64,000 nt of DNA from NIOZ-UU13 sp964417935 (GTDB lineage Bacteria > Planctomycetota > Phycisphaerae > Sedimentisphaerales > Anaerobacaceae), in assembly GCA_964417935.1 (NCBI GenBank), contig CAYQKF010000009.1:1-64000 (forward strand), read 5' to 3'. How positions within the stretch are numbered: position 1 is the stretch's first letter; every line of letters starts with the position of its first letter. This document shows, one piece after another, positions 1 to 8,590 of the stretch. The notes below the pieces were generated by a model, which saw only the letters and a program-made list of their open reading frames with translations, was not told where the DNA came from and did no database searches. The position numbers and the translations under genes are program-made.

Positions 1-33
1 ATCTATTTTCACCTTTACTTGACTCTGCCAAAT

Positions 34-138
34 TCACTCATTTTGCAGGTGTCTTTTAGAGTTAACCAATAATGATAAATTATGCCTTGGCCACACACCA
101 AAACAAAAGAAAAGTAAATAAATCAATTTCCTGCACAT
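34..138 (-). pseudogene. Orphan 34-codon leader copy of the LamG genes
   Basis: A 34-codon reading frame starts with M-C-R-K-L-I-Y-L, the same eight residues that open the neighbouring LamG gene (306-2933). It is preceded by a strong Shine-Dalgarno (AGGAGG on the minus strand, about 146-151). After these residues the frame leaves the family: it reads F-F-C-F-G-V-W and then unrelated sequence to a TGA. It therefore has a ribosome-binding site and the start of a signal peptide without a body. I read it as the 5' stub left by a duplication or deletion among LamG genes. It could still be translated as a short peptide, but nothing suggests a function. Confidence 0.5.
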
Positions 139-202
139 ATTTAGTCCTCCTCAAAAAAAGTTGAAGTAATTATAAATTATGCTTTGGCCACGCGCCAAAA
201 CA
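75..202. repeat. Two copies of a 31-bp direct repeat, 97 bp apart
   Basis: The sequence ATAAATTATGCYTTGGCCAC and the following CRCRCCAAAACA occurs at 75-105 and again at 172-202, with three mismatches. The first copy lies inside the orphan leader ORF and the second lies upstream of it. The arrangement suggests a local tandem duplication. The rest of 1-305 holds no other gene that I can support. Confidence 0.55.
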
Positions 203-305
203 TCCGTTTTTTTTAAGAGACATCAAAACACCTCACCTACAAAATATCAACCACGCCCCCATATCTTGCTTTGCAAGAAGCAATGGGGGCCACCTAAATC
301 CTAAC

Positions 306-2933
306 TTACGGTGCCGGCACTGCCGGTCGATACAGCCGAATATCGTCAAATAACACCATACCTGAACCGCCGGCCTGCAGATTGTTTCTATCTCCGAAAC
401 CAATAGCAATAGAATTGACATTGGTAAGGTTCACGCCTGTGAACGCCTGCAGGTCGATAGTCCATTCCGTCCAGGTATCTATCTTTGCTGCATTGGGATT
501 ATCGTGATAGACCGTCGAGCTGCCATTGAGAGCAACATACATCGGCTCAGCAGCGTTAGACGCATCACCGTGGAACCACAGCGACAATACTTCAACACCT
601 TCTTCTGTCCAATCCTGCGGCGGGCTCAGCGGCAGCACTGCCTCTGAATACTTGAAGTTGTTGTCGTAGAAATACGGCATCGACTGGTTGCCACCGTGAA
701 CGATACTTTGCTCGCAAAAAGGAGGAACATCATAACCAACGATAGATCCGTTTGTCGGGATGTCGTATCCGTCTATCCACGTATTAAATATCCTGTTGCT
801 CTCGGGATTATCGGGATCAAGGTCATTGTAGAGCTCAAAATCGTCCACAATAAGAAAGTCGGCTGTCGTAAAGCTCCAAACATTGCCTACCCACGGACTG
901 TCGGGGTTGACATTATTGACCTCATCAACCCGCCAATAGTAAGTGGTATCCCAGGCAAGTTTTCCAGGGTCGTGGCTCTCAGAACCAAGGTTCCTGGTGC
1001 CTTTGTACTCTGGTGAAGCTGTATCAGCGTTGCGCACGGCATCTTCATCTGTGCCGAAATAGACCTGGTGCGAAGCGGCATAGTCTCCCGGACTCCAGCC
1101 AAGAGTAGCTGTCTGCCTTATATCCCCAGCACCATTAGATGGACTTGGGCGGTTGGCCTTTACAGGCAGCGACAGTGCGGCCTGTGGAATGACCTGCTTT
1201 GGCATTGAGGGACTGCCCCAGGCCAGCCGCACCACCGCACCTCCGCCAAAAGATTGCCTATAAGCGAATTCCATCACTATCGGATACATTCCTGCCTCGA
1301 GGTAAATCGCCCGGTGGTACTCGACAGGAAAATGTTCCTGCCATCTCTCGTCGATGCCATAGTCTTGCCATTTCTCGACAAGCAGCCGGTCATTAACCAA
1401 TAGACGCATGCCGCCCTGCACGGTCGGATAGAAGCTATAAGTCTCTGAGATTGGCACGTTTAACTCGCCGATCCATCTGATTGAGAAGTTATCATCGCCG
1501 ACCGCCTCATCCGGTCCGCTGAGACTCCAGTTAAAGTTGATTTGAGGGTCTATTCGCCTCAGCACGTGATTCCTTAAATCCACACCTTTGTAATAGTCTG
1601 CTCGCACACCTCCGCCGGTACCTGCTGTCGTGAAGCTCCAAACCTTGCCTTTATACATGCCGGCAGCACCAAACTCATCGATACGCCAGTAGTAAGTCTT
1701 GCCCAATTCGAGGGTATCGGGAGTATAGGTTGTGCTTGGCTGGGGGAGTCCTCCAGCGGCGTTGTTCACATCGTCAAAATTCTCCCCAAAATATACGGTG
1801 TGTAATTTCACACCTAAACCGGCTGCCCAGCTAAGCTCCACATCGGGGCTTAGAAATTTAGCTCCATCGGCGGGCCCGGGATCATAGGCAGTATTGGAAG
1901 GAATCCAAAAACTCCAGACATCGCCTTTGTGGATAGTAGTGCCATCGGTCTCAACCTCATCGATCCGCCAGTAGTAGGTCGTGCCTGGCACAAGGCCGTC
2001 AGGATAAGGCATGCCGGCAAAGCCGGCAGTAAAATACGTCGAACTCTGGCTGCCGTAGAACGTGCTTTCGGCGCCTTCGTTCACATCGTTAAAATTCTCA
2101 CCCAAATACACATTATGCGAGATTACAGAAACTCCCGGCGACCAGTCAAGTCTTACCAAGGTATTCAGATGCATCGCACCGTCAGCAGGGCTTGGGCTAA
2201 AGGCATACGGCCATCCTTCACCGTACATAACTTTCTTAATCTCGCTCTGCGACAGCTCCCGTTTAAACAAGAAGAAGTCGTCCATAAGCCCTGTGAAAGG
2301 TCTATTGCTATCAATATTTAATCCTACGCGAGCCCCATCACCCCAATCGTTGGCTATATCCCTACCGCTTGGAAGGTCAAGCTCCGAAACCACTTGCCCG
2401 TTGATATACAGAATCGCCTTGCCGGATTCCTTGTCGTATGTGCCTGCATAATGCAGCCATTGGCCCCACGTTACAGAACCTGCGCGTATGTCGAAGATTG
2501 GACTCATGCCAGAAGCACGGAGCACCCATCTAAATTGCCCGTCACTGCGGAGCTCAGGGTGAATAATCCACGTGCCCGCCCATGTTCTGGCATCGAATAT
2601 AGCGTGATGCTCGCCTGTGTTCTCACATTTTACCCAGGCGGCAAGTGTCATAGCAGATGTTGGAATATCTTCGGCAGGGAAACCAGGGCCATCCAGATCG
2701 AGGTAACTGCCGCTTGCGAATTTGGCAGCTCCATCGTGTTTGCCATCGGGCTCTGCTGTGACGTTGCCTTGTACCGTGCCGTCATGGCCCTTGCCGGATT
2801 GGTCCACGACAATATTACCAACGTCATCAAAGGAATAGTATATGACCAGGGACGGATCGTCAGCAGTGAAGGCGTTACCGGCCAGAGCCAGCACCAGGAC
2901 AAAAGAAACTAAATAAATCAATTTCCTACACAT
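306..2933 (-). CDS. Secreted LamG/PA14 multidomain protein
   Basis: An 875-residue exported protein. It opens with a Sec signal peptide (K-L-I-Y-L-V-S-F core, cleavage near residue 23). A LamG/concanavalin-like lectin domain follows (about 27-235, with the family hallmark Y-Y-S-F-D-D and D-Q-S-G-K-G-H-D-G). Next come two Fn3-like modules ending in T-Y-Y-W-R-I-D-E, a PA14-like segment (about 445-600) and another Fn3-like module. The C-terminal beta-rich domain of about 170 residues (D-D-F-E-L-Y-N-D to D-D-I-R-L-Y-R-P) is shared with the divergent neighbour at 3583. The domains suggest carbohydrate or surface binding outside the cell. No catalytic residues and no sorting signal are visible. The GGGGG ribosome-binding site seven bases before the ATG supports this start. 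Confidence 0.75.
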   Translation of the reverse strand: MCRKLIYLVSFVLVLALAGNAFTADDPSLVIYYSFDDVGNIVVDQSGKGHDGTVQGNVTAEPDGKHDGAAKFASGSYLDLDGPGFPAEDIPTSAMTLAAWVKCENTGEHHAIFDARTWAGTWIIHPELRSDGQFRWVLRASGMSPIFDIRAGSVTWGQWLHYAGTYDKESGKAILYINGQVVSELDLPSGRDIANDWGDGARVGLNIDSNRPFTGLMDDFFLFKRELSQSEIKKVMYGEGWPYAFSPSPADGAMHLNTLVRLDWSPGVSVISHNVYLGENFNDVNEGAESTFYGSQSSTYFTAGFAGMPYPDGLVPGTTYYWRIDEVETDGTTIHKGDVWSFWIPSNTAYDPGPADGAKFLSPDVELSWAAGLGVKLHTVYFGENFDDVNNAAGGLPQPSTTYTPDTLELGKTYYWRIDEFGAAGMYKGKVWSFTTAGTGGGVRADYYKGVDLRNHVLRRIDPQINFNWSLSGPDEAVGDDNFSIRWIGELNVPISETYSFYPTVQGGMRLLVNDRLLVEKWQDYGIDERWQEHFPVEYHRAIYLEAGMYPIVMEFAYRQSFGGGAVVRLAWGSPSMPKQVIPQAALSLPVKANRPSPSNGAGDIRQTATLGWSPGDYAASHQVYFGTDEDAVRNADTASPEYKGTRNLGSESHDPGKLAWDTTYYWRVDEVNNVNPDSPWVGNVWSFTTADFLIVDDFELYNDLDPDNPESNRIFNTWIDGYDIPTNGSIVGYDVPPFCEQSIVHGGNQSMPYFYDNNFKYSEAVLPLSPPQDWTEEGVEVLSLWFHGDASNAAEPMYVALNGSSTVYHDNPNAAKIDTWTEWTIDLQAFTGVNLTNVNSIAIGFGDRNNLQAGGSGMVLFDDIRLYRPAVPAP

Positions 2934-3153
2934 AATCGTCCCCCTTCAAAAACTAAATATGTGCTGTTAATAGAAATGTAAAATATTTTCACTGCGAAGC
3001 ACAAAGTTTCCGCTACAACTTTGTACAACATATAATAACTCCTCCTCCATCCAAAAGCTATAAAAATTCCTTAAGTCTGAAAGCCAAAACCCACAGATGA
3101 AAGCACCGACTTCACCAATTATATTTATACCAGATTGGTTACTTTCCTGTCAA
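2934..3153 (-). repeat. Leader/promoter copy A, inverted relative to 3356-3582
   Basis: Read on the minus strand, this 5' region is a diverged copy of the region before the rightward LamG gene. The blocks GGAGGAGTTATTAT, GGAAACTTT, TGCTTCGCAG and AAAATATTTTACATTTC recur in the same order. It contains a strong internal ribosome-binding site (3041-3048) followed by an ATG (3029-3031). That ATG opens a 37-codon upstream ORF overlapping the LamG start in another frame. A perfect 8-bp hairpin (3001-3008 with 3017-3024) lies inside this upstream ORF. The two LamG genes thus share their cis-regulation as well as protein domains. Confidence 0.6.
3124..3153 (-). promoter_or_regulatory. Promoter of the leftward LamG gene
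   Basis: TTGACA (-35, 3148-3153 on the minus strand), an 18-bp spacer and TATAAA (-10, 3124-3129). This is close to the housekeeping sigma consensus. The equivalent position of the divergent gene has TTGACG-N18-TACAAA. It would give a leader of roughly 185 nucleotides. Confidence 0.6.
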
Positions 3154-3355
3154 GAAAAATTACCGCTTTATTTCCCCTGCGACTTTATTCTTTTCATCTG
3201 CTTAACAAAGCCCTGAGAGGGAAAAACCCATTTTTTGAATGATCTACTTTGCGTATCTTATAAGTATGAAGCAGCTTATCAGGTAAAACTGCGTCAATAT
3301 TGACAATTTTGTTTGAGGGTGCTGAACAAGGATGCAATAATTCGAGAGATTTTGC

Positions 3356-3385
3356 TTGACGAGAAGGTAGCTGATTTGGTACAAA
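3356..3385 (+). promoter_or_regulatory. Promoter of the rightward LamG gene
   Basis: TTGACG (3356-3361), an 18-bp spacer and TACAAA (3380-3385). It aligns with the TTGACA-N18-TATAAA promoter of the leftward paralogue but has a weaker -10. The match between paralogues is the main reason for the call. Confidence 0.5.
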
Positions 3386-3582
3386 TAAGGTTGTCTGTAT
3401 GTCCGAACAAGCGTATATGTGTGGATTGTTGGTTCTCTGACGTATTCAATCTTCGCAAATTTCTAATAGAGGAGGAGTTATTATGTGAGGTACAGAACTG
3501 TAAGGGAAACTTTTTGCTTCGCAGAGAAAATATTTTACATTTCAATTAACAACCTATATTAAATTTTTGAAGGAGGACTATT
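3356..3582 (+). repeat. Leader/promoter copy B with a start-stop uORF
   Basis: This is the rightward counterpart of 2934-3153. GGAGGAG (3471-3477) is followed by ATG TGA (3483-3488), a start codon immediately followed by a stop, where copy A has a 37-codon upstream ORF. It ends with TTTTTGAAGGAGGACTATT before the LamG ATG. The rest of the 2934-3582 intergenic space (about 3154-3355) has no clear gene. Confidence 0.55.
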
Positions 3583-6423
3583 ATGTCTAAGAAATTGATT
3601 TATTTGGTTTCTTTTGCCTTGGTGCTGAGTATAGCAGGTAACGCCTCAGCTGATCTCGTAGCCCACTGGAATTTGGAAGAAGGTTCTGGCGCCACTACGA
3701 CAGCAGCTATCGGTTCTCCTGATGCAGATGGCACATTGGTGGGAGCAACCTGGGTAACCGCTGATGTAGCTCCGATTTCGAGGTCCACTGCGGCTGTTTT
3801 TTTTGAATCGGTGAATAGTGACCGGATTGAGACTAATTATGTGGGTATTCTGGGCCAAGCGGAGCGTACCGTGACCGCCTGGATTAAGGCTGAATCCACA
3901 CAGAACAATCATGCCGTCTTTGTTGGTTGGGGTCCGAACAATCCCACCGAAAGATATAGCTTTCGCTTAAATGCAAGCGCTTCTAATGGGTCGCAGTGGG
4001 CTCTTCGACTCGAGATTCAAGGTAGTTATGCTATAGCTCAGACACCACTTAATGACGGTCAATGGCATCACGTTGCCGTAACCAACGCAGAAGGATCATC
4101 TATTGAACAGGTTAGTTTCTATGTCGATGGTCAACTTGAGGAAGGTCTGTCGGGCACTTCCGGCGGTGGAGTGATCAACACCGCAAGCAGTTCCGTGGTA
4201 TTGGGTACTTCCGGACACTCCGTCGGAGGCTATGGATTTGACGGTGCCATCGATGACGTCCGGATCTATGACCACATGCTCTCGGCAGCCGAGATAAAGG
4301 CACTGTCGGCTCGGCCAAAGACCTATAATCCCACACCCGCTGATGGTACCCTGCTTGAGTCTACATGGGCGAACCTTTCTTGGGAGCCGGGTACTTTTGC
4401 AGTTTCACACGATGTGTACATCGGCAATAATTTTGACGAAGTGAATGCCGGCACCGAAAGTACATTCGTGGGCAACCAGCTCGGAACGACTCTTATTGTC
4501 GGCTTTCTGGGATTCGCCTTTCCGGAGGGTCTTGTTCCGGGTACTACTTACTACTGGCGAATCGATGAGGTCAATGACGCCGACCCGAATAGCCCCTGGA
4601 AAGGCAATGTCTGGAGCTTTGTGATTCCACCCAAAAATGCCTATGACCTCAGTCCGGTTGACGGCGCACAATTTGAGGACCCGAATGCGGTCCTTAGCTG
4701 GACGGGTGGTTTGAATGCGATGTTACACACCGTGTATTTTGGTGATAATTTTGACGATGTGAACAGTGGTGCCGTTGTGGGTGTCCCTCAGGCAGATGCG
4801 ACCTATACTCTCGCCGGCCCGCTTGATTTAGAGAAGACCTATTACTGGCGTGTCGATGAGTTTGACGGCGCCGCAACCATTAAAGGCGACGTTTCGAGCT
4901 TCAGAGTAAAACCCTTCGTACCAATTACCAATCCTATTCTCCTCGGCTGGTGGACGCTCGATGAAGGTTTGGGCGGTAATGCCATTGACTGGTCCGGGCA
5001 TAACAACGACGGCATACTCCTTGGTGACCCGCAGTGGATTGACGGATATGACGGCGGCGCTCTTGAATTGGATGGCTCAGGTGATATCGTAGAGATGAGG
5101 GACTATAAGGGCGTTACCGGTACACAGCCTCGAACCTGCTGTGCCTGGATAAAGACGGAAACTCACGGCGAAATTATATCCTGGGGCAATAATGTTACCG
5201 GTCAGAAATGGATATTCTTTGTTCAAACGAGCAATGGAACGGTAGGTGCCATACGCGTAGAGGTCAGTGGCGGGTATATTGTTGGCGTTACGGACGTGCG
5301 TGACGGTCGGTGGCATCACGTCGCAGCGGTGCTTGAAGAGAACGCTGCTCCGGATGTTGTCCAGATAAAGCTTTATCTGGATGGTGTACAGCAGGCTATC
5401 AGTGCCCAACAGAGCACGTTGATAGATACCGCCAGCGGCAGTAACGTCAGGATAGGTCAAGCTCCCTGGGGCAGTAGGCCTTTCATCGGGCCGATTGATG
5501 ATGTCCGTATCTATGACGTGGCACTTACGGTCGATGATATTAAACAGGTTATGAGATGTAATCTGTTACTTGCCTGGGGTCCGAGTCCGAGTCCAGGCTC
5601 AACACCGTACATCAGAGATGCAACACCCCTCAACTGGTCGCCGGGAGATAATGCATCTGGGCACGATGTCTATTTCGGCGCCGATAGAGACGCCGTTGCC
5701 GATGCCGATGCATCCGATACGACCGGCATATATCGAGACCGACAGGGTGTTACCTTCTACACTCCACCAGAAGTTGAATGGGGCGGCGGGCCTTACTACT
5801 GGCGTATCGATGAATATAATACCGATGCGACAATCAGCAAAGGCAACGTATGGAACTTCTCGGTAACCGACTTCATTGAGATAGATGATTTTGAGGACTA
5901 CAACGACTATCCGCCCGACGAGATATTCAGTACGTGGATAGACGGATGGGAAGTCCCAACGAATGGCTCTATGGCAGGACATGCCGATCCTCCATTTGCC
6001 GAGACAAATAACGTTCACGGCGGCAGGCAGTCGATGCCGGTTTATTACGAGAACAATTTCAAGTACTCTGAGGCAGCCATGACGCTGGTCTCGTTGCGGG
6101 ATTGGACAGAGGAGGGTGTTGGTGTACTGTCGCTTTGGTTTAGCGGTGATGCGGCTAATGCTGCTGAGCGGATGTATGTTGCTCTCAACGGCAGTGCGGT
6201 GGTCTATCACGATAATCCCGACGCGGCGTTGATAGATACCTGGACGGAATGGACTATCGACCTGCAGGAGTTTGCAGCCCAGGGCGTGAACCTTGCCAAT
6301 GTCAATACGATTTCTATTGGTTTCGGCGATAAGAACAGTCTGCAGGCCGGCGGTTCAGGTATGGTGTTATTTGACGATATTCGTCTGTATCGACCGGCAC
6401 CAGAGCCGGAACCGGCACCTTAA
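3583..6423 (+). CDS. Secreted double-LamG protein
   Basis: A 946-residue exported protein paralogous to the one at 306-2933. After a signal peptide (M-S-K-K-L-I-Y-L-V-S-F, cleavage near residue 23) come a LamG domain (about 24-245, ending in D-D-V-R-I-Y-D), two Fn3-like modules (T-Y-Y-W-R-I-D-E), and a second LamG domain (about 450-660, again ending D-D-V-R-I-Y-D). A further Fn3-like module and the shared C-terminal domain (about 765-940) follow. It lacks the PA14-like segment of its neighbour. The ATG has a perfect AGGAGG seven bases upstream. The role is inferred as extracellular glycan binding or surface adhesion. It ends in a Pro-Glu-rich tail without a visible membrane anchor. Confidence 0.75.
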   Translation: MSKKLIYLVSFALVLSIAGNASADLVAHWNLEEGSGATTTAAIGSPDADGTLVGATWVTADVAPISRSTAAVFFESVNSDRIETNYVGILGQAERTVTAWIKAESTQNNHAVFVGWGPNNPTERYSFRLNASASNGSQWALRLEIQGSYAIAQTPLNDGQWHHVAVTNAEGSSIEQVSFYVDGQLEEGLSGTSGGGVINTASSSVVLGTSGHSVGGYGFDGAIDDVRIYDHMLSAAEIKALSARPKTYNPTPADGTLLESTWANLSWEPGTFAVSHDVYIGNNFDEVNAGTESTFVGNQLGTTLIVGFLGFAFPEGLVPGTTYYWRIDEVNDADPNSPWKGNVWSFVIPPKNAYDLSPVDGAQFEDPNAVLSWTGGLNAMLHTVYFGDNFDDVNSGAVVGVPQADATYTLAGPLDLEKTYYWRVDEFDGAATIKGDVSSFRVKPFVPITNPILLGWWTLDEGLGGNAIDWSGHNNDGILLGDPQWIDGYDGGALELDGSGDIVEMRDYKGVTGTQPRTCCAWIKTETHGEIISWGNNVTGQKWIFFVQTSNGTVGAIRVEVSGGYIVGVTDVRDGRWHHVAAVLEENAAPDVVQIKLYLDGVQQAISAQQSTLIDTASGSNVRIGQAPWGSRPFIGPIDDVRIYDVALTVDDIKQVMRCNLLLAWGPSPSPGSTPYIRDATPLNWSPGDNASGHDVYFGADRDAVADADASDTTGIYRDRQGVTFYTPPEVEWGGGPYYWRIDEYNTDATISKGNVWNFSVTDFIEIDDFEDYNDYPPDEIFSTWIDGWEVPTNGSMAGHADPPFAETNNVHGGRQSMPVYYENNFKYSEAAMTLVSLRDWTEEGVGVLSLWFSGDAANAAERMYVALNGSAVVYHDNPDAALIDTWTEWTIDLQEFAAQGVNLANVNTISIGFGDKNSLQAGGSGMVLFDDIRLYRPAPEPEPAP

Positions 6424-6490
6424 ACCGAGAATTAGATGACAATTGAGACTGCTTGGCTGATACGAAGCTCTCAAAGTCTGAGATTGCCGC

Positions 6491-6507
6491 GTCCGCCTTT
6501 GGCGGAC
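6491..6507. repeat. GTCCGCC-TTT-GGCGGAC palindrome
   Basis: A 7-bp perfect stem with a 3-base loop, embedded in 'gattgccgc...ctcgcaatgac'. Related TCCGCC/GGCGGA hairpins recur at 30480-30505 and 30644-30658, which suggests a dispersed REP-like family. Confidence 0.5.
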
Positions 6508-6549
6508 TCGCAATGACAAACGAGAGGGCAACGAATTTGCCTCATTCGG

Positions 6550-6583
6550 GGCCTATACCGCATTATTCGGTATAGGCCTTTTT
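6550..6583 (+). terminator. Rho-independent terminator of the double-LamG gene
   Basis: A perfect 11-bp stem GGCCTATACCG / CGGTATAGGCC (6550-6560 with 6568-6578), a 7-base loop and a following TTTTT. It lies 127 bp after the LamG stop codon and before the sua5 fusion gene. Confidence 0.85.
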
Positions 6584-6699
6584 GTAATAAATTCCACCAA
6601 AAGGCGGCGTATCTGCGATATTGACCAGTGATGATTGATTATTAGGGGCAAAGATCGGCTCTGTTGGGGGTAGAAAATCTTGCCATTTGAGGTAGCCTA

Positions 6700-7839
6700 T
6701 TGTATGTTATGGCACTAATGCAAACAAAGGTTATAAAACTCGATGCCACAAAGATTGATTCGGCGAAAATCAAGGAAGCGGCAGCTCTGGCAGATGCCGG
6801 TGGACTCGTAGCGTTCCCGACTGAAACCGTCTATGGGATTGCCTGCCGAGTCAGATTTGATTCGTTAGCCAAGCTCGACAATATCAAAGGCAGAGACCCC
6901 GTGAAATACTATACATTGCATATCGGGCAAAAAGGTGATGTCAACAAGTACGTACCGACCCTCGGATTAAGGGCTGAAAAATTAATCAGAAACGCCTGGC
7001 CCGGACCTTTGACCATAGTCTTCGAATTAGACCATACGGACATTGACAAACAGAAAAAGAACCTCGAAAGAGAGTTTTTCAAAAGTCTGTATAAAAATAA
7101 TTCCATAGGCATTCGCTGTCCGGACAACCCGATAGCTACAATGTTGCTGCTGGCAGCGAACAGTCCTGTGGTTGCTCCAAGCGCAAACATAGCGGGCCAA
7201 TCGCCGGCGGTCGATGCCGACCAGGTTCTTGCCCAGTTATCAGGTCAAATCGAGCTGCTGCTGGATGCTGGACCTTGTAAATACAAAAAAAGCAGCACTG
7301 TTGTTAAAATAGGCAAAATAGGCATAGAGATTTTAAGGCCCGGCGTATATTCTCAAGCCCAGTTAGATACAATGTCAGCGATTAAGTTTTTATTCGTTTG
7401 TACCGGCAACACCTGCCGAAGCCCAATGGCCGAGGGAATATTTCGAAAATATTTAGCAGAAAAATTGAAATGCGACGTTGACCAGCTAAACAAAATAGGT
7501 TATAAAATATGTTCCGCTGGTATTATGGATGTGGCTGGTGTTCCAGCAAGCGCCGAAGCGATAGCAGCTTGTGCAGCCAAGAGAATAGATTTAACAGCTC
7601 ACAGGAGCCAAGGATTGTCCAAAGAGCTTATCGAAGAGAGTGACTTAATTTTCGCAATGGAGCGAATGCACCAGCAGAAAATTATTGCTCTTAGTCATGA
7701 GGCTGCGAATAAGTGTTTTCTATTAGCAGGAGATAAAGGTATTGCTGACCCGATAGGTCACCCCCAGGAGTTTTTCGATAGTTGTGCTGATATGATAAAA
7801 GCAGCCGTGAAGAAAAAGATTAGTGAGCTTGTGATATGA
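6700..7839 (+). CDS. Sua5/YrdC - low-molecular-weight phosphatase fusion
   Basis: A 379-residue cytoplasmic protein made of two enzymes. Residues about 15-215 are a Sua5/YrdC domain (F-P-T-E-T-V-Y-G, K-G-R-D-P, S-A-N-I-A-G), which makes threonylcarbamoyl-AMP for tRNA t6A37. Residues about 228-379 are a low-molecular-weight protein phosphatase (V-C-T-G-N-T-C-R-S P-loop, catalytic Asp in A-D-P-I-G-H-P), related to arginine/tyrosine phosphatases such as YwlE. In Bacillus the separate genes ywlC, ywlE and rpiB lie together. Here the first two are fused and rpiB overlaps the stop by four bases. The TTG start is preferred because GAGGT lies six bases upstream; ATG 6709 has no well-spaced site. The fusion itself is the oddity. 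Confidence 0.85.
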   Translation: MYVMALMQTKVIKLDATKIDSAKIKEAAALADAGGLVAFPTETVYGIACRVRFDSLAKLDNIKGRDPVKYYTLHIGQKGDVNKYVPTLGLRAEKLIRNAWPGPLTIVFELDHTDIDKQKKNLEREFFKSLYKNNSIGIRCPDNPIATMLLLAANSPVVAPSANIAGQSPAVDADQVLAQLSGQIELLLDAGPCKYKKSSTVVKIGKIGIEILRPGVYSQAQLDTMSAIKFLFVCTGNTCRSPMAEGIFRKYLAEKLKCDVDQLNKIGYKICSAGIMDVAGVPASAEAIAACAAKRIDLTAHRSQGLSKELIEESDLIFAMERMHQQKIIALSHEAANKCFLLAGDKGIADPIGHPQEFFDSCADMIKAAVKKKISELVI

Positions 7840-8318
7840 AAATAGCAGTTGGAAGCGACCATCGTGGTTTCGAAGCAAAACAGCAAATCAAGGCCATAAT
7901 TGCTGAACTGGGCCATGAGTGTATTGATTTTGGCACCAACGACAGCAATCCGGTTGATTACCCCGAACCAGCTTATTTAGTAGCAATGGCGGTGTCGAAA
8001 AAAAAGGCCGACAGAGCCATTTTAATCTGCTCAACCGGTATTGGAATGAGCATAGCGGCAAACAAAGTAGGTGGGATTAGAGCTGCACTGTGCCATGATG
8101 AATTGAGTGCTCAGATTTCACGCGACCACAATGATGCAAATATCCTTTGTTTGTCAGGAGACCAGGTCGGAGAAATATTATTGCGAAAAATGGTGGAAGT
8201 GTGGCTCAACACCGAATTCAGCGGTGGAAGACACGAAAGAAGAGTAAGAAAAATAAAAGCCATCGAAGAAGGCAAAGACCCAAGAGAAGTTCAAAAACGG
8301 CTAACGTATAGCGAATAG
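7836..8318 (+). CDS. rpiB: Ribose-5-phosphate isomerase B
   Basis: A 160-residue RpiB/LacAB-family enzyme that interconverts ribulose 5-phosphate and ribose 5-phosphate in the pentose phosphate pathway. Family features visible are G-S-D-H-R-G-F at the N-terminus, the catalytic-Cys motif C-S-T-G-I-G-M-S-I near residue 66, and the H-D-E-L-S-A / D-H-N-D-A-N block. Its ATG overlaps the end of the sua5 fusion gene (ATGA), which indicates translational coupling. The order sua5, phosphatase, rpiB matches the conserved neighbourhood in Firmicutes. Confidence 0.92.
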   Translation: MKIAVGSDHRGFEAKQQIKAIIAELGHECIDFGTNDSNPVDYPEPAYLVAMAVSKKKADRAILICSTGIGMSIAANKVGGIRAALCHDELSAQISRDHNDANILCLSGDQVGEILLRKMVEVWLNTEFSGGRHERRVRKIKAIEEGKDPREVQKRLTYSE

Positions 8319-8448
8319 CTTATAACGAGTAGATTTTTGTATTATGGTGAACGTAATACATGTTTTGGAGGATAGGTTTAGGATGTACGCAGGATAGTTT
8401 GCGGAGATATTTATCCGCATATTTCACATCCGTTTGAAGGTCTGTTAT

Positions 8449-8482
8449 TAGGGTGGGCAAGGAGGCCTGCCCTATATTTTTA
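8449..8482 (+). terminator. Possible terminator after rpiB
   Basis: GGGCA and TGCCC flank AGGAGGCC, with TATATTTTT after the stem. The stem is short, so the call is weak. A second small hairpin GCGGA/TCCGC is at 8401-8418. The rest of 8319-8590 shows no gene. Confidence 0.35.
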
Positions 8483-8590
8483 TGAAATCAAACCACTCCC
8501 GCTCTTTTCGCCATCAGAGGCAAAAATAGTAACTCAAATTGACCGATTCAGACCTTATATGGTAACGGAATAATTTGCCACAGGTCTTAA

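Noticed and set aside
2394..2912. 172-codon frame antisense to the LamG gene
   Set aside because: It is a shadow of the LamG coding sequence; the sense frame has signal peptide and domains, and this one has none.
3313..3549. 78-codon rightward frame before the double-LamG gene
   Set aside because: It starts with TTG inside the spacer, overlaps the promoter and the duplicated leader, and has no counterpart in the mirrored copy.
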